A stretch of 6,410 nt of DNA from Candidatus Methanoplasma sp. (lineage in GTDB: Archaea > Thermoplasmatota > Thermoplasmata > Methanomassiliicoccales > Methanomethylophilaceae), in NCBI GenBank assembly GCA_031256615.1, contig JAIRQG010000006.1, positions 1-6,410 on the forward strand, given 5' to 3'. Below the pieces are notes generated by a model. It did not search any database. It was not told where the DNA came from and saw only the letters and a list, made by a program, of their open reading frames with translations. Below, one piece after another: positions 1 to 5,492 of the stretch. The position numbers and the translations under genes were made by a program. Position 1 is the first letter of the stretch; each line of letters starts with the position of its first letter.

Positions 1-1
1 A

Positions 2-481
2 GTGGAAATGTCTGAAATACATTTAGACCCTGAACTGACAGAAGATACAATTACACATGAATTCGTGCATCATGCTAGAACTGTGGACGATACCAGAATC
101 GGGTTTGCAAAAACAGCATACAAAATCAAAGATGGGATATCTGATGAGAATTTTTTTAAGAAAAATATGGCAGAAATCCGTAATTTTGAAGAGGCAGCCA
201 CTGTTGCAGAAACCACTGCAAGGACAAAAGCCCCATCGAAGAACCCATCTGGCTATTATGACTATGTTAAAGAGATATCACGTATGGTTGCTTACAACAG
301 CGACAGAAAAAGACTGACAAGGAATCCGCAATCTGCAGTCATTGACGAAACAAAAGGCATTAAGGGGAAAGCAGTGATCAATATCATCAATGCAGAGTTT
401 GTTAAAACACACATAGCATCAATGAAGATAGGTCTGCATACAGCACTGCAATCTTACGAGATACTTATTAATAAATATTAA
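2..481 (+). CDS. C-terminal part of a HExxH metallopeptidase-like protein (5' end probably outside window)
   Basis: The frame is open to the left edge and ends at TAA. The first in-frame candidates (GTG at 2, ATG at 8) sit at the very border with no room to see a ribosome site, so this is probably the end of a longer gene. Numbered from the GTG, residues 19-23 read HEFVH, the HExxH zinc site of metallopeptidases. About 40 residues later comes N-F-E-E-A-A-T-V-A-E (61-70), whose glutamates could supply the third zinc ligand as in gluzincins. The rest is basic and mainly helical, with no membrane segment. The DNA is clearly AT-rich (two sampled 60-base lines have 35% and 30% GC by hand count, against about 70% in sampled lines of hisF and argJ), suggesting accessory or acquired sequence. 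The family is not recognised; HExxH domains of this sort also occur at the ends of large phage or effector proteins. Zinc peptidase activity is inferred from the motif only. Confidence 0.6.
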   Translation: MEMSEIHLDPELTEDTITHEFVHHARTVDDTRIGFAKTAYKIKDGISDENFFKKNMAEIRNFEEAATVAETTARTKAPSKNPSGYYDYVKEISRMVAYNSDRKRLTRNPQSAVIDETKGIKGKAVINIINAEFVKTHIASMKIGLHTALQSYEILINKY

Positions 482-487
482 ATACTA
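480..487 (+). promoter_or_regulatory. Box A (TATA) of the first paralogous small gene
   Basis: AAATACTA ends 20 bases before the ATG at 508 and overlaps the stop of the preceding gene by two bases. Transcription starting about 25 bases from the box centre would begin at or just ahead of the ATG, so the message is probably leaderless. No Shine-Dalgarno is visible just upstream (TAATATC-ATG). The same block at the same spacing precedes the paralogue at 959, which supports it as a real promoter. Confidence 0.55.
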
Positions 488-507
488 ATCAATATCATTA
501 TAATATC

Positions 508-828
508 ATGGTAATACACGCTAAAGCAAAAGTTGGAGAACCCATGGAAATGGAAGAATATCAGCAAGTAGCATATGGGATGACCCTATGGATGCTTCAG
601 GAGAATGTAGGTCTATCTTACAAAGAGGCCAGAGCATATTTGGCTCCTGAACGTTATGAATCGACAGAATATCTGATCAAGGCTTTGAAAGTGACCGAAC
701 AAGAAGTGCACGACCTTGTTGCTTCAGCCGAAGAAAAAATGAATAAAATAGAAAATTGGGACTCAGTGTTAAATGGATACTTTCCGCTAATCGTTGACAC
801 TGCTCCGTGGGGAGGGCCGCTGTTCTGA
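508..828 (+). CDS. Small putative helix-turn-helix protein, paralogue 1
   Basis: A 106-aa soluble protein, not recognised as a named family. Residues about 50-80 (S-T-E-Y-L-I-K-A-L-K-V-T-E-Q-E-V onward) resemble a helix-turn-helix of the sigma-70 region 4 or MarR kind: a helix, a turn after the A-L-K-V-T segment, then a possible recognition helix. The N-terminal part carries A-K-x-G-E-P-M and a helical Y-G-M-T-x-W-x-L-Q-E-N segment. The C-terminus has G-Y-F-P-x-x-V-D and ends in P-L-F. All these blocks recur in the next gene; by hand alignment the two share roughly 55-60% identity, so both are under selection or recently duplicated. In this copy the putative recognition helix is less basic (E-Q-E-V-H-D-L-V) than in copy 2, so DNA binding may differ. 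The ATG is chosen because the similarity and the conserved upstream block both start there. Stop is TGA. Confidence 0.75.
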   Translation: MVIHAKAKVGEPMEMEEYQQVAYGMTLWMLQENVGLSYKEARAYLAPERYESTEYLIKALKVTEQEVHDLVASAEEKMNKIENWDSVLNGYFPLIVDTAPWGGPLF

Positions 829-930
829 AACAATGTCGTGCTAAGCTTTTTCAATAACAGAAATCCCTGAGCAATCTCTTGCTTTGGTCCAAATGCCCAT
901 AAGTATTTTATGTGCCTTCTGAAAAATAAT

Positions 931-938
931 AAATATTA
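931..938 (+). promoter_or_regulatory. Box A (TATA) of the second paralogous small gene
   Basis: AAATATTA ends 20 bases before the ATG at 959, exactly as the aligned element in front of the first copy. As there, the start of transcription should fall at or next to the ATG (leaderless), and no Shine-Dalgarno is seen in GAACATC-ATG. Confidence 0.55.
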
Positions 939-958
939 ATCAATATTATTAGAACATC

Positions 959-1288
959 ATGGTAACACATGCAAATGCTAAACTCGGCGAACCGATGGAT
1001 TTCGATGAGTTCCAGCAGGTCAGATACGGCATGACAATCTGGTTGCTCCAAGAGAATGCAGGCCTCACTTTCAAAGAGGCCAGGGTGTTCATGGCAGATA
1101 CTCGGCAGGAAACCACGGAAGATCTGGCCAAGGCACTGAAGGTGACAAAGCAGGCAGTGTATAACCTCGCGAGCTCGGCTAGAGCGAAGATAGACGAGAT
1201 AGAGGATTTGGATGCCGTTTTCAAGGGATATTTCCCTATGGTTGTTGATTACGGCATTAAAAGAAAGAAATCGAAACCGCTTTTCTGA
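959..1288 (+). CDS. Small putative helix-turn-helix protein, paralogue 2
   Basis: A 109-aa protein, paralogous to the gene at 508-828. The helix-turn-helix candidate is clearer here: T-T-E-D-L-A-K-A-L-K-V-T-K-Q-A-V-Y-N-L (about 52-70), the usual pattern of a first helix (E-D-L-A-K-A-L), a turn around V-T, and a recognition helix starting K-Q-A-V, followed by A-R-A-K-I as in sigma-region-4-like domains. It shares with its neighbour A-K-L-G-E-P-M near the N-terminus, the W-L-L-Q-E-N helix, G-Y-F-P-x-V-V-D and the terminal P-L-F, with a basic insert (K-R-K-K-S-K) before the end. No membrane segment or zinc site is seen. A transcriptional regulator or nucleoid-associated role is possible but inferred from fold resemblance only. 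Stop is TGA. Confidence 0.8.
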   Translation: MVTHANAKLGEPMDFDEFQQVRYGMTIWLLQENAGLTFKEARVFMADTRQETTEDLAKALKVTKQAVYNLASSARAKIDEIEDLDAVFKGYFPMVVDYGIKRKKSKPLF

Positions 1289-1341
1289 AATAGAGAGCAA
1301 CTGTTTTGATACCAAACTGATATGCACAGAAAGGTGTGTTT

Positions 1342-1494
1342 TTGACTGAAGATAAAAAAGAAGAGATCTTCTCAAAAAGAGAAATGTATGCTATGCTCCT
1401 GAAGGAATATGAGGAGTTTCAGGACGAGGGCAGGGAATGCTACCTCAAAGAGCTCCTTGAAGAGCTGAGAAAAGAGCTGGAGTCAGCCGACTGA
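1342..1494 (+). CDS. Small charged helical protein (about 50 aa), hypothetical
   Basis: A short frame starting TTG at 1342 (or GTG at 1336, adding two residues) and ending TGA. AGGTG at 1332-1336 lies 5 bases ahead of the TTG and looks like a Shine-Dalgarno, which favours the TTG start. There is no in-frame ATG before codon 15. The product of 50 residues is rich in E, K and L (for example K-E-Y-E-E-F-Q-D-E-G and L-K-E-L-L-E-E-L-R-K-E-L) and should form one or two amphipathic helices, possibly a small coiled coil; it has one Cys. It lies 53 bases after the paralogue and ends 25 bases before the convergent his cluster. The family is not recognised. It could be a chance frame, but the ribosome site, clean codon use and lack of an alternative explanation make it plausible. 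Confidence 0.5.
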   Translation: MTEDKKEEIFSKREMYAMLLKEYEEFQDEGRECYLKELLEELRKELESAD

Positions 1495-1496
1495 CC

Positions 1497-1519
1497 CCAA
1501 AAAAGATGCGGCGCCCTGC
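1497..1519 (-). terminator. Probable terminator of the his cluster
   Basis: Reading leftwards just after the PHP gene's TGA, the minus strand shows GCAGGGCGCCGCATC followed by six T. A short GC-rich palindrome (GGCGCC) plus a T-run suits archaeal T-dependent termination. The hairpin is weak, so the T-run is the main argument. It sits between the convergent gene ends at 1494 and 1520. Confidence 0.45.
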
Positions 1520-2173
1520 TCACCTGATCAGGTGTTTGATCATTTTGTAAGGGGTGTCGTTGAGCGCTTTCTTGATCTCTTCATTAGTAAGCCCGGCGCC
1601 TTTTGCGACGATCGTTGCCATCTTTTCATCCATGAGATTGCCTACAGTGTGGGCATCGGAATTGACGACCATCTTTGCGCCTGCTTTTCTCGCCATGTTC
1701 ACAACATGCCCGTTGGTAATGTTGTGGCCTCCGCGTCCGGTTATCTCAAGTGCGATATCATTTTTCGCAGCAAACTCCGCTTCTTCTAAAGTTATCAGGC
1801 CGGGGTGAGCTAAGATATCGACGTTTGGACTCATGACCGATCTCAGATTGGTCAGCGGAGACACAGGTTCGGTCACTGTCTCTCCGTGCACGACCACGAT
1901 CTTGGCACCGAGGGTCTTTGCCTTTTTTGCCAGCGCATCTATCTTCGAAGGCGGAACATGCGTCAGCTCCACTCCCGGTATGACGGTGATGTAATCTTCA
2001 CTGAGCTCTGTGGCCTTAACCAAAGCGGGAACCACAAATTCAATGTTAGTCACATCAACGTGATCTGTTAATGCGATGGCGGTGTGTCCCAATTCCATTG
2101 CACGGCGAACAAGCTCAGAAGGCGTCAGGTCGCCGTCGCTGAATATGGTGTGAGTATGAAGGTCTATTCTCAT
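1520..2173 (-). CDS. PHP-domain phosphatase, candidate histidinol-phosphate phosphatase
   Basis: A 217-aa PHP-family metal hydrolase. Metal-binding motifs are present in order: D-L-H-T-H-T-x-F-S-D-G at 4-14, L-T-D-H near 35-38, P-G-V-E-L-T-H near 66-72, D-I-L-A-H-P-G near 119-125, and N-S-D-A-H near 171-175. These are the His/Asp/Glu ligands of the trinuclear site. It is last in a his cluster, its ATG overlaps the hisIE stop by 4 bases, and a Shine-Dalgarno (GGAGAGG at 2178-2184) lies within hisIE. The HisB here lacks the N-terminal phosphatase domain of E. coli HisB, so histidinol-phosphate phosphatase must come from elsewhere. Position and fold make this the best candidate, converting L-histidinol phosphate to L-histidinol in the cytoplasm. 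It is shorter than the Bacillus-type HisK, so other phosphoesters remain possible. Fold assignment is sure; substrate is inferred. Confidence 0.88.
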   Translation of the reverse strand: MRIDLHTHTIFSDGDLTPSELVRRAMELGHTAIALTDHVDVTNIEFVVPALVKATELSEDYITVIPGVELTHVPPSKIDALAKKAKTLGAKIVVVHGETVTEPVSPLTNLRSVMSPNVDILAHPGLITLEEAEFAAKNDIALEITGRGGHNITNGHVVNMARKAGAKMVVNSDAHTVGNLMDEKMATIVAKGAGLTNEEIKKALNDTPYKMIKHLIR

Positions 2174-2772
2174 TTTTTCCTCTCCGCAAGTTTTTCGTAT
2201 ACTTTTTCCATGGGAAGCCCGGACCTGGTCACCGCGACCATGGTGTGATATATGAGATCTGCAAGTTCCCAGGCTGCCTCGTCATCATTCCTGTCTTTAA
2301 GGGCAAGAACGAACTCGCCCGCTTCCTCAACTACCTTTTTGCACATTTTGTTCTCGTTCGAGTACAAAAGGCAGGTGTAGCTTCCTTCTTTCGGATTCTC
2401 GAGTCTGTCGGTAAGCACTCTTCCAAGTTCGGGGATGACGCTCATTGTTCCGTCAACGGATCCGTAGATCACTTCATTGAAACATGAAGGGGACCCGGTG
2501 TGGCATGCGGGGCCTGTCTGCTTCACGCGTATGAGAAGTGTATCGGCATCGCAGTCGATCTGCATAGAGATGATCTTCTGGACGTGTCCCGATTCCTCTC
2601 CTTTCCTCCAGATCCTTTGTCTGCTCCTTGACCAGAAGTGAGTGTAACCGGTGACCTTCATAAGCTCGAAGGCCTCTCTGTTGACCCATGCGACCATGAG
2701 GACCTCGTTTGTAAGGTGGTCCTGTACAACCGCGGGGATCAGTCCGTCCTTATCGAGTTTCAGATCGGTCAT
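2170..2772 (-). CDS. hisIE: Bifunctional phosphoribosyl-AMP cyclohydrolase / phosphoribosyl-ATP pyrophosphatase
   Basis: A 200-aa fusion catalysing steps 2 and 3 of histidine synthesis: PR-ATP to PR-AMP, then ring opening to ProFAR. The N-terminal HisI domain (about 1-110) shows [17 protein letters not shown], the D-C-D-A-D metal-binding motif, and the two Cys of G-P-A-C-H-T-G-x-x-S-C-F. The C-terminal HisE domain (about 115-200) has the MazG-like V-V-E-E-A-G-E-F and E-L-A-D-L-I-Y-H motifs that bind magnesium. Length is normal for a HisIE fusion. The ATG overlaps the hisF stop (ATGA), and only a weak ribosome site precedes it, so translation is probably coupled to hisF. The protein is soluble. 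In many archaea hisI and hisE are separate genes, so the fusion is a useful lineage marker. Confidence 0.96.
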   Translation of the reverse strand: MTDLKLDKDGLIPAVVQDHLTNEVLMVAWVNREAFELMKVTGYTHFWSRSRQRIWRKGEESGHVQKIISMQIDCDADTLLIRVKQTGPACHTGSPSCFNEVIYGSVDGTMSVIPELGRVLTDRLENPKEGSYTCLLYSNENKMCKKVVEEAGEFVLALKDRNDDEAAWELADLIYHTMVAVTRSGLPMEKVYEKLAERKK

Positions 2773-3521
2773 CTTACCGGAACCCCGTTATCTTTCAGAT
2801 ATTCTTTGACTTCCGCTATCGTGAACTGCTTGTAGTGGAACACCGAGGCGGCCAGCGCCGCAGAGACATTCGTCTGGCTGAAAACCTCGTAGAAATCTTC
2901 AAGTTTCCCGCATCCACCCGATGCAATAACAGGTATGTTCACCTCATTCGAGACAGCGTTGTTCAGGGCTATGTCGTATCCGTCCTTCACGCCGTCTGCG
3001 TCCATCGATGTCAGGAGTATCTCTCCCGCACCGAGGTCTTCGGCTTTCATTGCCCATTCCACCGCATCGAGGCCTGTGGGTCTGGTGCCGCCGTGGGAGA
3101 GGACCTCCCAGCGGTTGCCGACCTTTCTCGCGTCTATCGCGATCACTACGCACTGCCTTCCGAATCTTTCAGCGGATTCCGATATCATTCCGGGGTTGCC
3201 GATCGCGGCCGAGTTGACCGATACTTTATCGGCACCTGCGTTAAGCGCATCGCGCATATCGTCGGCGTTCCTTATCCCTCCGCCGACGGTCAGCGGGACG
3301 AATACTCTCTTAGCGGTCTCGGAGACCAGGTCGAGAGTCGTCTGTCTGTACTCCAAAGACGCCGCAATATCGAGGAATGTTATCTCATCCGCTCCGCTGT
3401 TACTGTATTCTTCCGCCATTTTGGGAGGAGAACCTACATCTTTCAGACCGAGGAAGTTCACTCCTTTGACCACTTTCCCGTTCTTTACATCAAGACAGGG
3501 AATGATCCTCTTCGTAAGCAT
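2769..3521 (-). CDS. hisF: Imidazole glycerol phosphate synthase, cyclase subunit
   Basis: A 250-aa (beta/alpha)8 barrel protein. With HisH, which supplies ammonia from glutamine and is not in this window, it turns PRFAR into imidazole glycerol phosphate and AICAR. The two catalytic aspartates are at the expected positions: D11 in I-P-C-L-D-V and D130 in V-I-A-I-D-A. Phosphate-binding loops are also visible, such as L-T-V-G-G-G-I-R at 77-84, [15 protein letters not shown] and V-I-A-S-G-G-C-G. Length is typical. The ATG begins immediately after the hisB TGA with no gap, and GGTGGGA in the end of hisB can serve as ribosome site. The stop overlaps the hisIE start. Coding GC is high compared with the left end of the window. 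Confidence 0.98.
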   Translation of the reverse strand: MLTKRIIPCLDVKNGKVVKGVNFLGLKDVGSPPKMAEEYSNSGADEITFLDIAASLEYRQTTLDLVSETAKRVFVPLTVGGGIRNADDMRDALNAGADKVSVNSAAIGNPGMISESAERFGRQCVVIAIDARKVGNRWEVLSHGGTRPTGLDAVEWAMKAEDLGAGEILLTSMDADGVKDGYDIALNNAVSNEVNIPVIASGGCGKLEDFYEVFSQTNVSAALAASVFHYKQFTIAEVKEYLKDNGVPVR

Positions 3522-4070
3522 TCATCCCACCTTCGGCCTGTCCTTTGTACTGAGTTCCGTATTTCTCGGCGAGACAGCGTTCTTCAGCGCGGTCCCGAGG
3601 GCTTTGAACGTCGCTTCTACGATGTGGTGGTCGTCGAAACCTCTTATTTGTACCACGTGCAGCGTTATGCCTGACGACATCGCGAAACTCCGCAGGAAAT
3701 GGTGATACAGTTGGTCGGGGCAGTCGATTTCCGCGAACGGCCTGTCGATTATGTCGACCGAGACCATCATCAGGGCATCATCCATCGGGATGATGACCGT
3801 GGACATCCTTTCCACCGGCCTGTCGTCGAGAGCCTTCTTGAATGCGGCCCCGAGCGTTATCGCGGTATCCTCTATGAGGTGGTGATCATCGTCGCCGGAA
3901 GCTTTCATACAGATGTCGAAAGAACCATACCTAGCAAATGTCTCCACCATGTGTTTAAGGAACTGTACGCCGCACTTGACATCGAACTTGCCGGTCCCGT
4001 CAATGTTCAGCTCGACCGAGATATTTGTCTCACGCGTACTGCGTTCCAGTTCAGTTACCCTTTTTGTCAT
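3522..4070 (-). CDS. hisB: Imidazoleglycerol-phosphate dehydratase (monofunctional, archaeal type)
   Basis: A 182-aa enzyme that dehydrates imidazole glycerol phosphate to imidazole acetol phosphate, using manganese in an oligomer. Both metal motifs are present: D-D-H-H-L-I-E-D near 60-67 and D-D-H-H-I-V-E-A near 147-154, with the F-K-A that follows, the L-H-V before it, P-M-D-D-A in the middle and S-T-K near the C-terminus. The N-terminal R-x-T-x-E-T-x-I is intact. Two positions differ from the common F-L-D-H-M...H-G signature: K39 replaces the Asp (F-L-K-H-M) and Y48 replaces the second His (A-R-Y-G); the loop before the first D-H-H is also about three residues short. These may be features of an archaeal subfamily and do not suggest a dead enzyme. 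There is no phosphatase domain. It is the first gene of the leftward cluster, with ATG at the expected leaderless position. Confidence 0.96.
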   Translation of the reverse strand: MTKRVTELERSTRETNISVELNIDGTGKFDVKCGVQFLKHMVETFARYGSFDICMKASGDDDHHLIEDTAITLGAAFKKALDDRPVERMSTVIIPMDDALMMVSVDIIDRPFAEIDCPDQLYHHFLRSFAMSSGITLHVVQIRGFDDHHIVEATFKALGTALKNAVSPRNTELSTKDRPKVG

Positions 4071-4094
4071 ATGGTGTTAGAATGGGGTCAACTC

Positions 4095-4106
4095 TATAAT
4101 AATTAT
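4095..4106 (-). promoter_or_regulatory. Box A (TATA) of the his cluster
   Basis: On the minus strand ATAATTATTATA lies about 25-35 bases ahead of the hisB ATG (first base at 4070). Initiation about 26 bases from the box centre falls within a few bases of the ATG, giving an essentially leaderless message. No Shine-Dalgarno is seen before this ATG. The downstream genes instead use overlap or internal ribosome sites. Confidence 0.5.
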
Positions 4107-4415
4107 GCTAAATCTATCTCAGGCATCAGCGGTTATTTTTTTACAGCATTGTTTGTCAACTTGATCTAAGACCGGATTGTTTCCGTCTGCGCATTATGTT
4201 TTTCACACACTTTTCTGTGGTTTTCTGATTTGTACATATTCTTCCTGGCTTTGAAAGTATGAGTTGCAGAACGCGATGCCGGGTCTGCGGTATGGACAGA
4301 GCCGCTTAGAGCGTAATGACACAACTGTTACTCATGCCACATTGCGTTTTCACACCGCCATTTATGTTATCTGGGCAACTTTTCCGACAATGATTGTCTG
4401 GTCTTAAACAACATG
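4107..4415. other. Intergenic region between divergent his and arg clusters, no protein gene seen
   Basis: No convincing coding frame is present on either strand. It contains a T-rich tract (about 4131-4139), stop-rich AT sequence, and an imperfect nested inverted repeat (4257-4337, listed separately). No tRNA, CRISPR or insertion-sequence end is visible. Its length, generous for such a compact region, suggests regulatory sites or an RNA gene. Confidence 0.5.
4257..4337 (+). other. Imperfect nested hairpin, possible structured RNA
   Basis: Bases 4257-4269 (GTATGAGTTGCAG) pair with 4325-4337 (CTGTTACTCATGC): 13 positions with ten Watson-Crick pairs, two wobbles and one T-T mismatch. Inside, ACGC (4271-4274) pairs with GCGT (4311-4314), flanked inward by G-A and G-A that could form tandem sheared pairs (4275/4310 and 4276/4309). 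GCGG (4287-4290) can pair with CCGC (4302-4305), or GGTCTG (4282-4287) with CAGA-CC (4297-4303). ACA follows the base of the stem at 4339-4341. This recalls an archaeal H/ACA guide RNA, but the internal loop is lopsided and no target was checked. Either strand could be the transcribed one. It could also be chance or a protein-binding site. Confidence 0.3.
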
Positions 4416-4436
4416 TTTATACCACTGTTAAATACT
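4416..4436 (+). promoter_or_regulatory. argC promoter region (two overlapping box A candidates)
   Basis: TTTATA at 4416-4421 and TTAAATACT at 4428-4436 are both acceptable archaeal TATA elements. Initiation about 25 bases downstream would leave a leader of roughly 15-30 bases before the ATG, enough to include the Shine-Dalgarno at 4462-4466. This differs from the leaderless his and small-gene promoters. Confidence 0.45.
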
Positions 4437-4461
4437 GGTCTGTTTCTGCACTTTAATCATT

Positions 4462-4466
4462 GGGAG
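4462..4466 (+). promoter_or_regulatory. Shine-Dalgarno of argC
   Basis: GGGAG lies 7 bases before the ATG at 4474. It fixes this start, which also begins exactly at the Rossmann strand M-Y-K-V-G-I-I-G-G of ArgC. Confidence 0.65.
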
Positions 4467-4473
4467 TACTCAA

Positions 4474-5490
4474 ATGTACAAAGTAGGTATTATCGGAGGA
4501 ACAGGATACACCGGAAGCGAGCTGTCGCGTATGCTGTGTACTCACCCGGAAGTGGAGTTAGCCGCGCTTACATCGCGCCAGCATGCGGGAAAGAAAGTGT
4601 CTGACCATCAGACATTCCTTAAGGGTTACTCCGATCTTCTTTTCACCGAAAAGATAAGCGACACAAAGGATCTTGATCTTGTTTTTGTCGCCACACCTCA
4701 CGGCGTGGCGATGGAAGAGGTCCCGTAGCTCATCGAGTCCGGAATAAAGGTGATCGATCTTTCTGGAGATTATCGTCTTCACAGCACAGCGGAATATACC
4801 AAATGGTACGGACATGAGCATACTGACGCGAAGAACCTTCAGAAATCGGTATACGGACTTCCGGAACTGTTTCGTGACAAGATAAAAGGCGCAGACCTGG
4901 TGGCTAACCCCGGCTGCTATGCCACTTCGATTATATTGGCATGCGCGCCGCTGATAAAAGCGGGTGTTGCAGAGAAAGACATCATTGCAGATGCAAAGAG
5001 CGGAACATCGGGCGCAGGCATGGTGCCGTCACCCCGTCTGCACCATCCGTTCTGCGGCGAATCGCTGATACCGTACAGCGTCGGGACGCACCGTCATACG
5101 CCTGAGGTGGAGAACGCCATCGAAATGTTCTCGGGTGTCGGCGCAAAAGTGATAATGGTGCCTCAGCTCCTGCCGATAGTGCGCGGGATCCTTTCCTCAT
5201 GCTATATGGATCTTAAGAAAGAGATGACGGATGAGGAAGTAGCCAAAATTTATGAGAAACAATACGGCAAAGAATTTTTTGTCCATTATGTGAAAGAACC
5301 GTCGATACGCGCTGTAGTAGGCTCCAACCATGCGCACGTATCGTCCAATGTCATAGGCGGCAAGGCAGTGGCATTCGGAGTTCTGGACAACCTTGTCAAA
5401 GGAGCATCCGGACAGGCAGTGCAATGCATGAACCTGATGCTTGGCATAAAAGAAACAACAGGAATAGATGCTCCGGGATTGGGTGTATAA
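4474..5490 (+). CDS. argC: N-acetyl-gamma-glutamyl-phosphate reductase with an in-frame TAG at codon 85
   Basis: Read through the TAG, this is a complete ArgC of 338 residues, the normal length. It reduces N-acetylglutamyl phosphate to the semialdehyde with NADPH, the third step to arginine. The nucleotide-binding motif G-G-T-G-Y-T-G-S-E-L is at about 8-17. Catalytic Cys148 sits in A-N-P-G-C-Y-A-T-S, and the conserved H-R-H-T-P-E is at 205-210. Sequence on both sides of the TAG is continuous ArgC: A-T-P-H-G-V-A-M-E-E-V-P, then TAG, then L-I-E-S-G-I-K-V-I-D-L-S-G-D-Y-R-L, with no frame change. The catalytic Cys lies after the TAG, so termination there would yield an inactive 84-aa stub. The TAG position is a variable, surface-type helix position in the family, often Lys, Glu or Gln. 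Best reading: UAG translated, probably as pyrrolysine. Alternatives are a recent nonsense mutation (for example CAG to TAG) or a sequencing error. It ends in TAA, two bases before argJ. Confidence 0.9.
4726..4728 (+). other. In-frame amber codon (UAG) in argC, candidate pyrrolysine codon
   Basis: Codon 85 of argC is TAG between CCG (Pro) and CTC (Leu). The frame upstream and downstream is intact ArgC. None of the nine gene ends in the window uses TAG (seven TGA, two TAA), as expected where UAG is a sense codon. I saw no strong stem-loop directly downstream, so insertion would not depend on an obvious local PYLIS-like structure. No pyl gene is in the window. Confidence 0.7.
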
Positions 5491-5492
5491 AA

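Larger units (their letters stand above)
480..1288 (+). repeat. Tandem direct duplication: promoter plus small HTH-like gene, two copies
   Basis: Copy 1 spans about 480-828 and copy 2 about 931-1288, separated by roughly 100 bases. Similarity covers the coding sequence and the 28 bases before each ATG (AAATAYTA, TAATCAATAT, ATTA, then AT-C before ATG), so each copy kept its own promoter. Copy 1 is more AT-rich than copy 2. The spacer 829-930 shows no gene and no strong hairpin. Confidence 0.7.

Noticed and set aside
908..1375. 155-aa minus-strand frame over the second small gene
   Set aside because: It is antisense to a gene with a clear paralogue; the translation has no recognisable features and no promoter or ribosome site.
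2835..3705. Long plus-strand open frames (up to 279 aa) opposite hisF and hisB
   Set aside because: They mirror the codon bias of high-GC hisF/hisB, show no domain sense, and the opposite strand encodes clear enzymes with all catalytic residues.
3699..4169. 156-aa plus-strand frame running into the intergenic region
   Set aside because: It lies almost wholly antisense to hisB and loses any coding character beyond it.
4474..4728. argC as a truncated 84-aa gene plus a separate downstream gene starting at 4750
   Set aside because: Both halves are one continuous ArgC in one frame, total length is normal, and the GTG at 4750 is an internal Val in K-V-I-D-L-S-G-D with no ribosome site.
4729..4790. 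PYLIS-like stem-loop just after the UAG
   Set aside because: Only short palindromes (TCCGGA, GATCGATC) are visible; no convincing extended hairpin.
4474..5490. argC as a pseudogene
   Set aside because: There is only one nonsense codon, no frameshift, all catalytic residues kept, intact promoter and operon partner; a UAG-reading organism explains it better. Still possible if pyl genes are absent.
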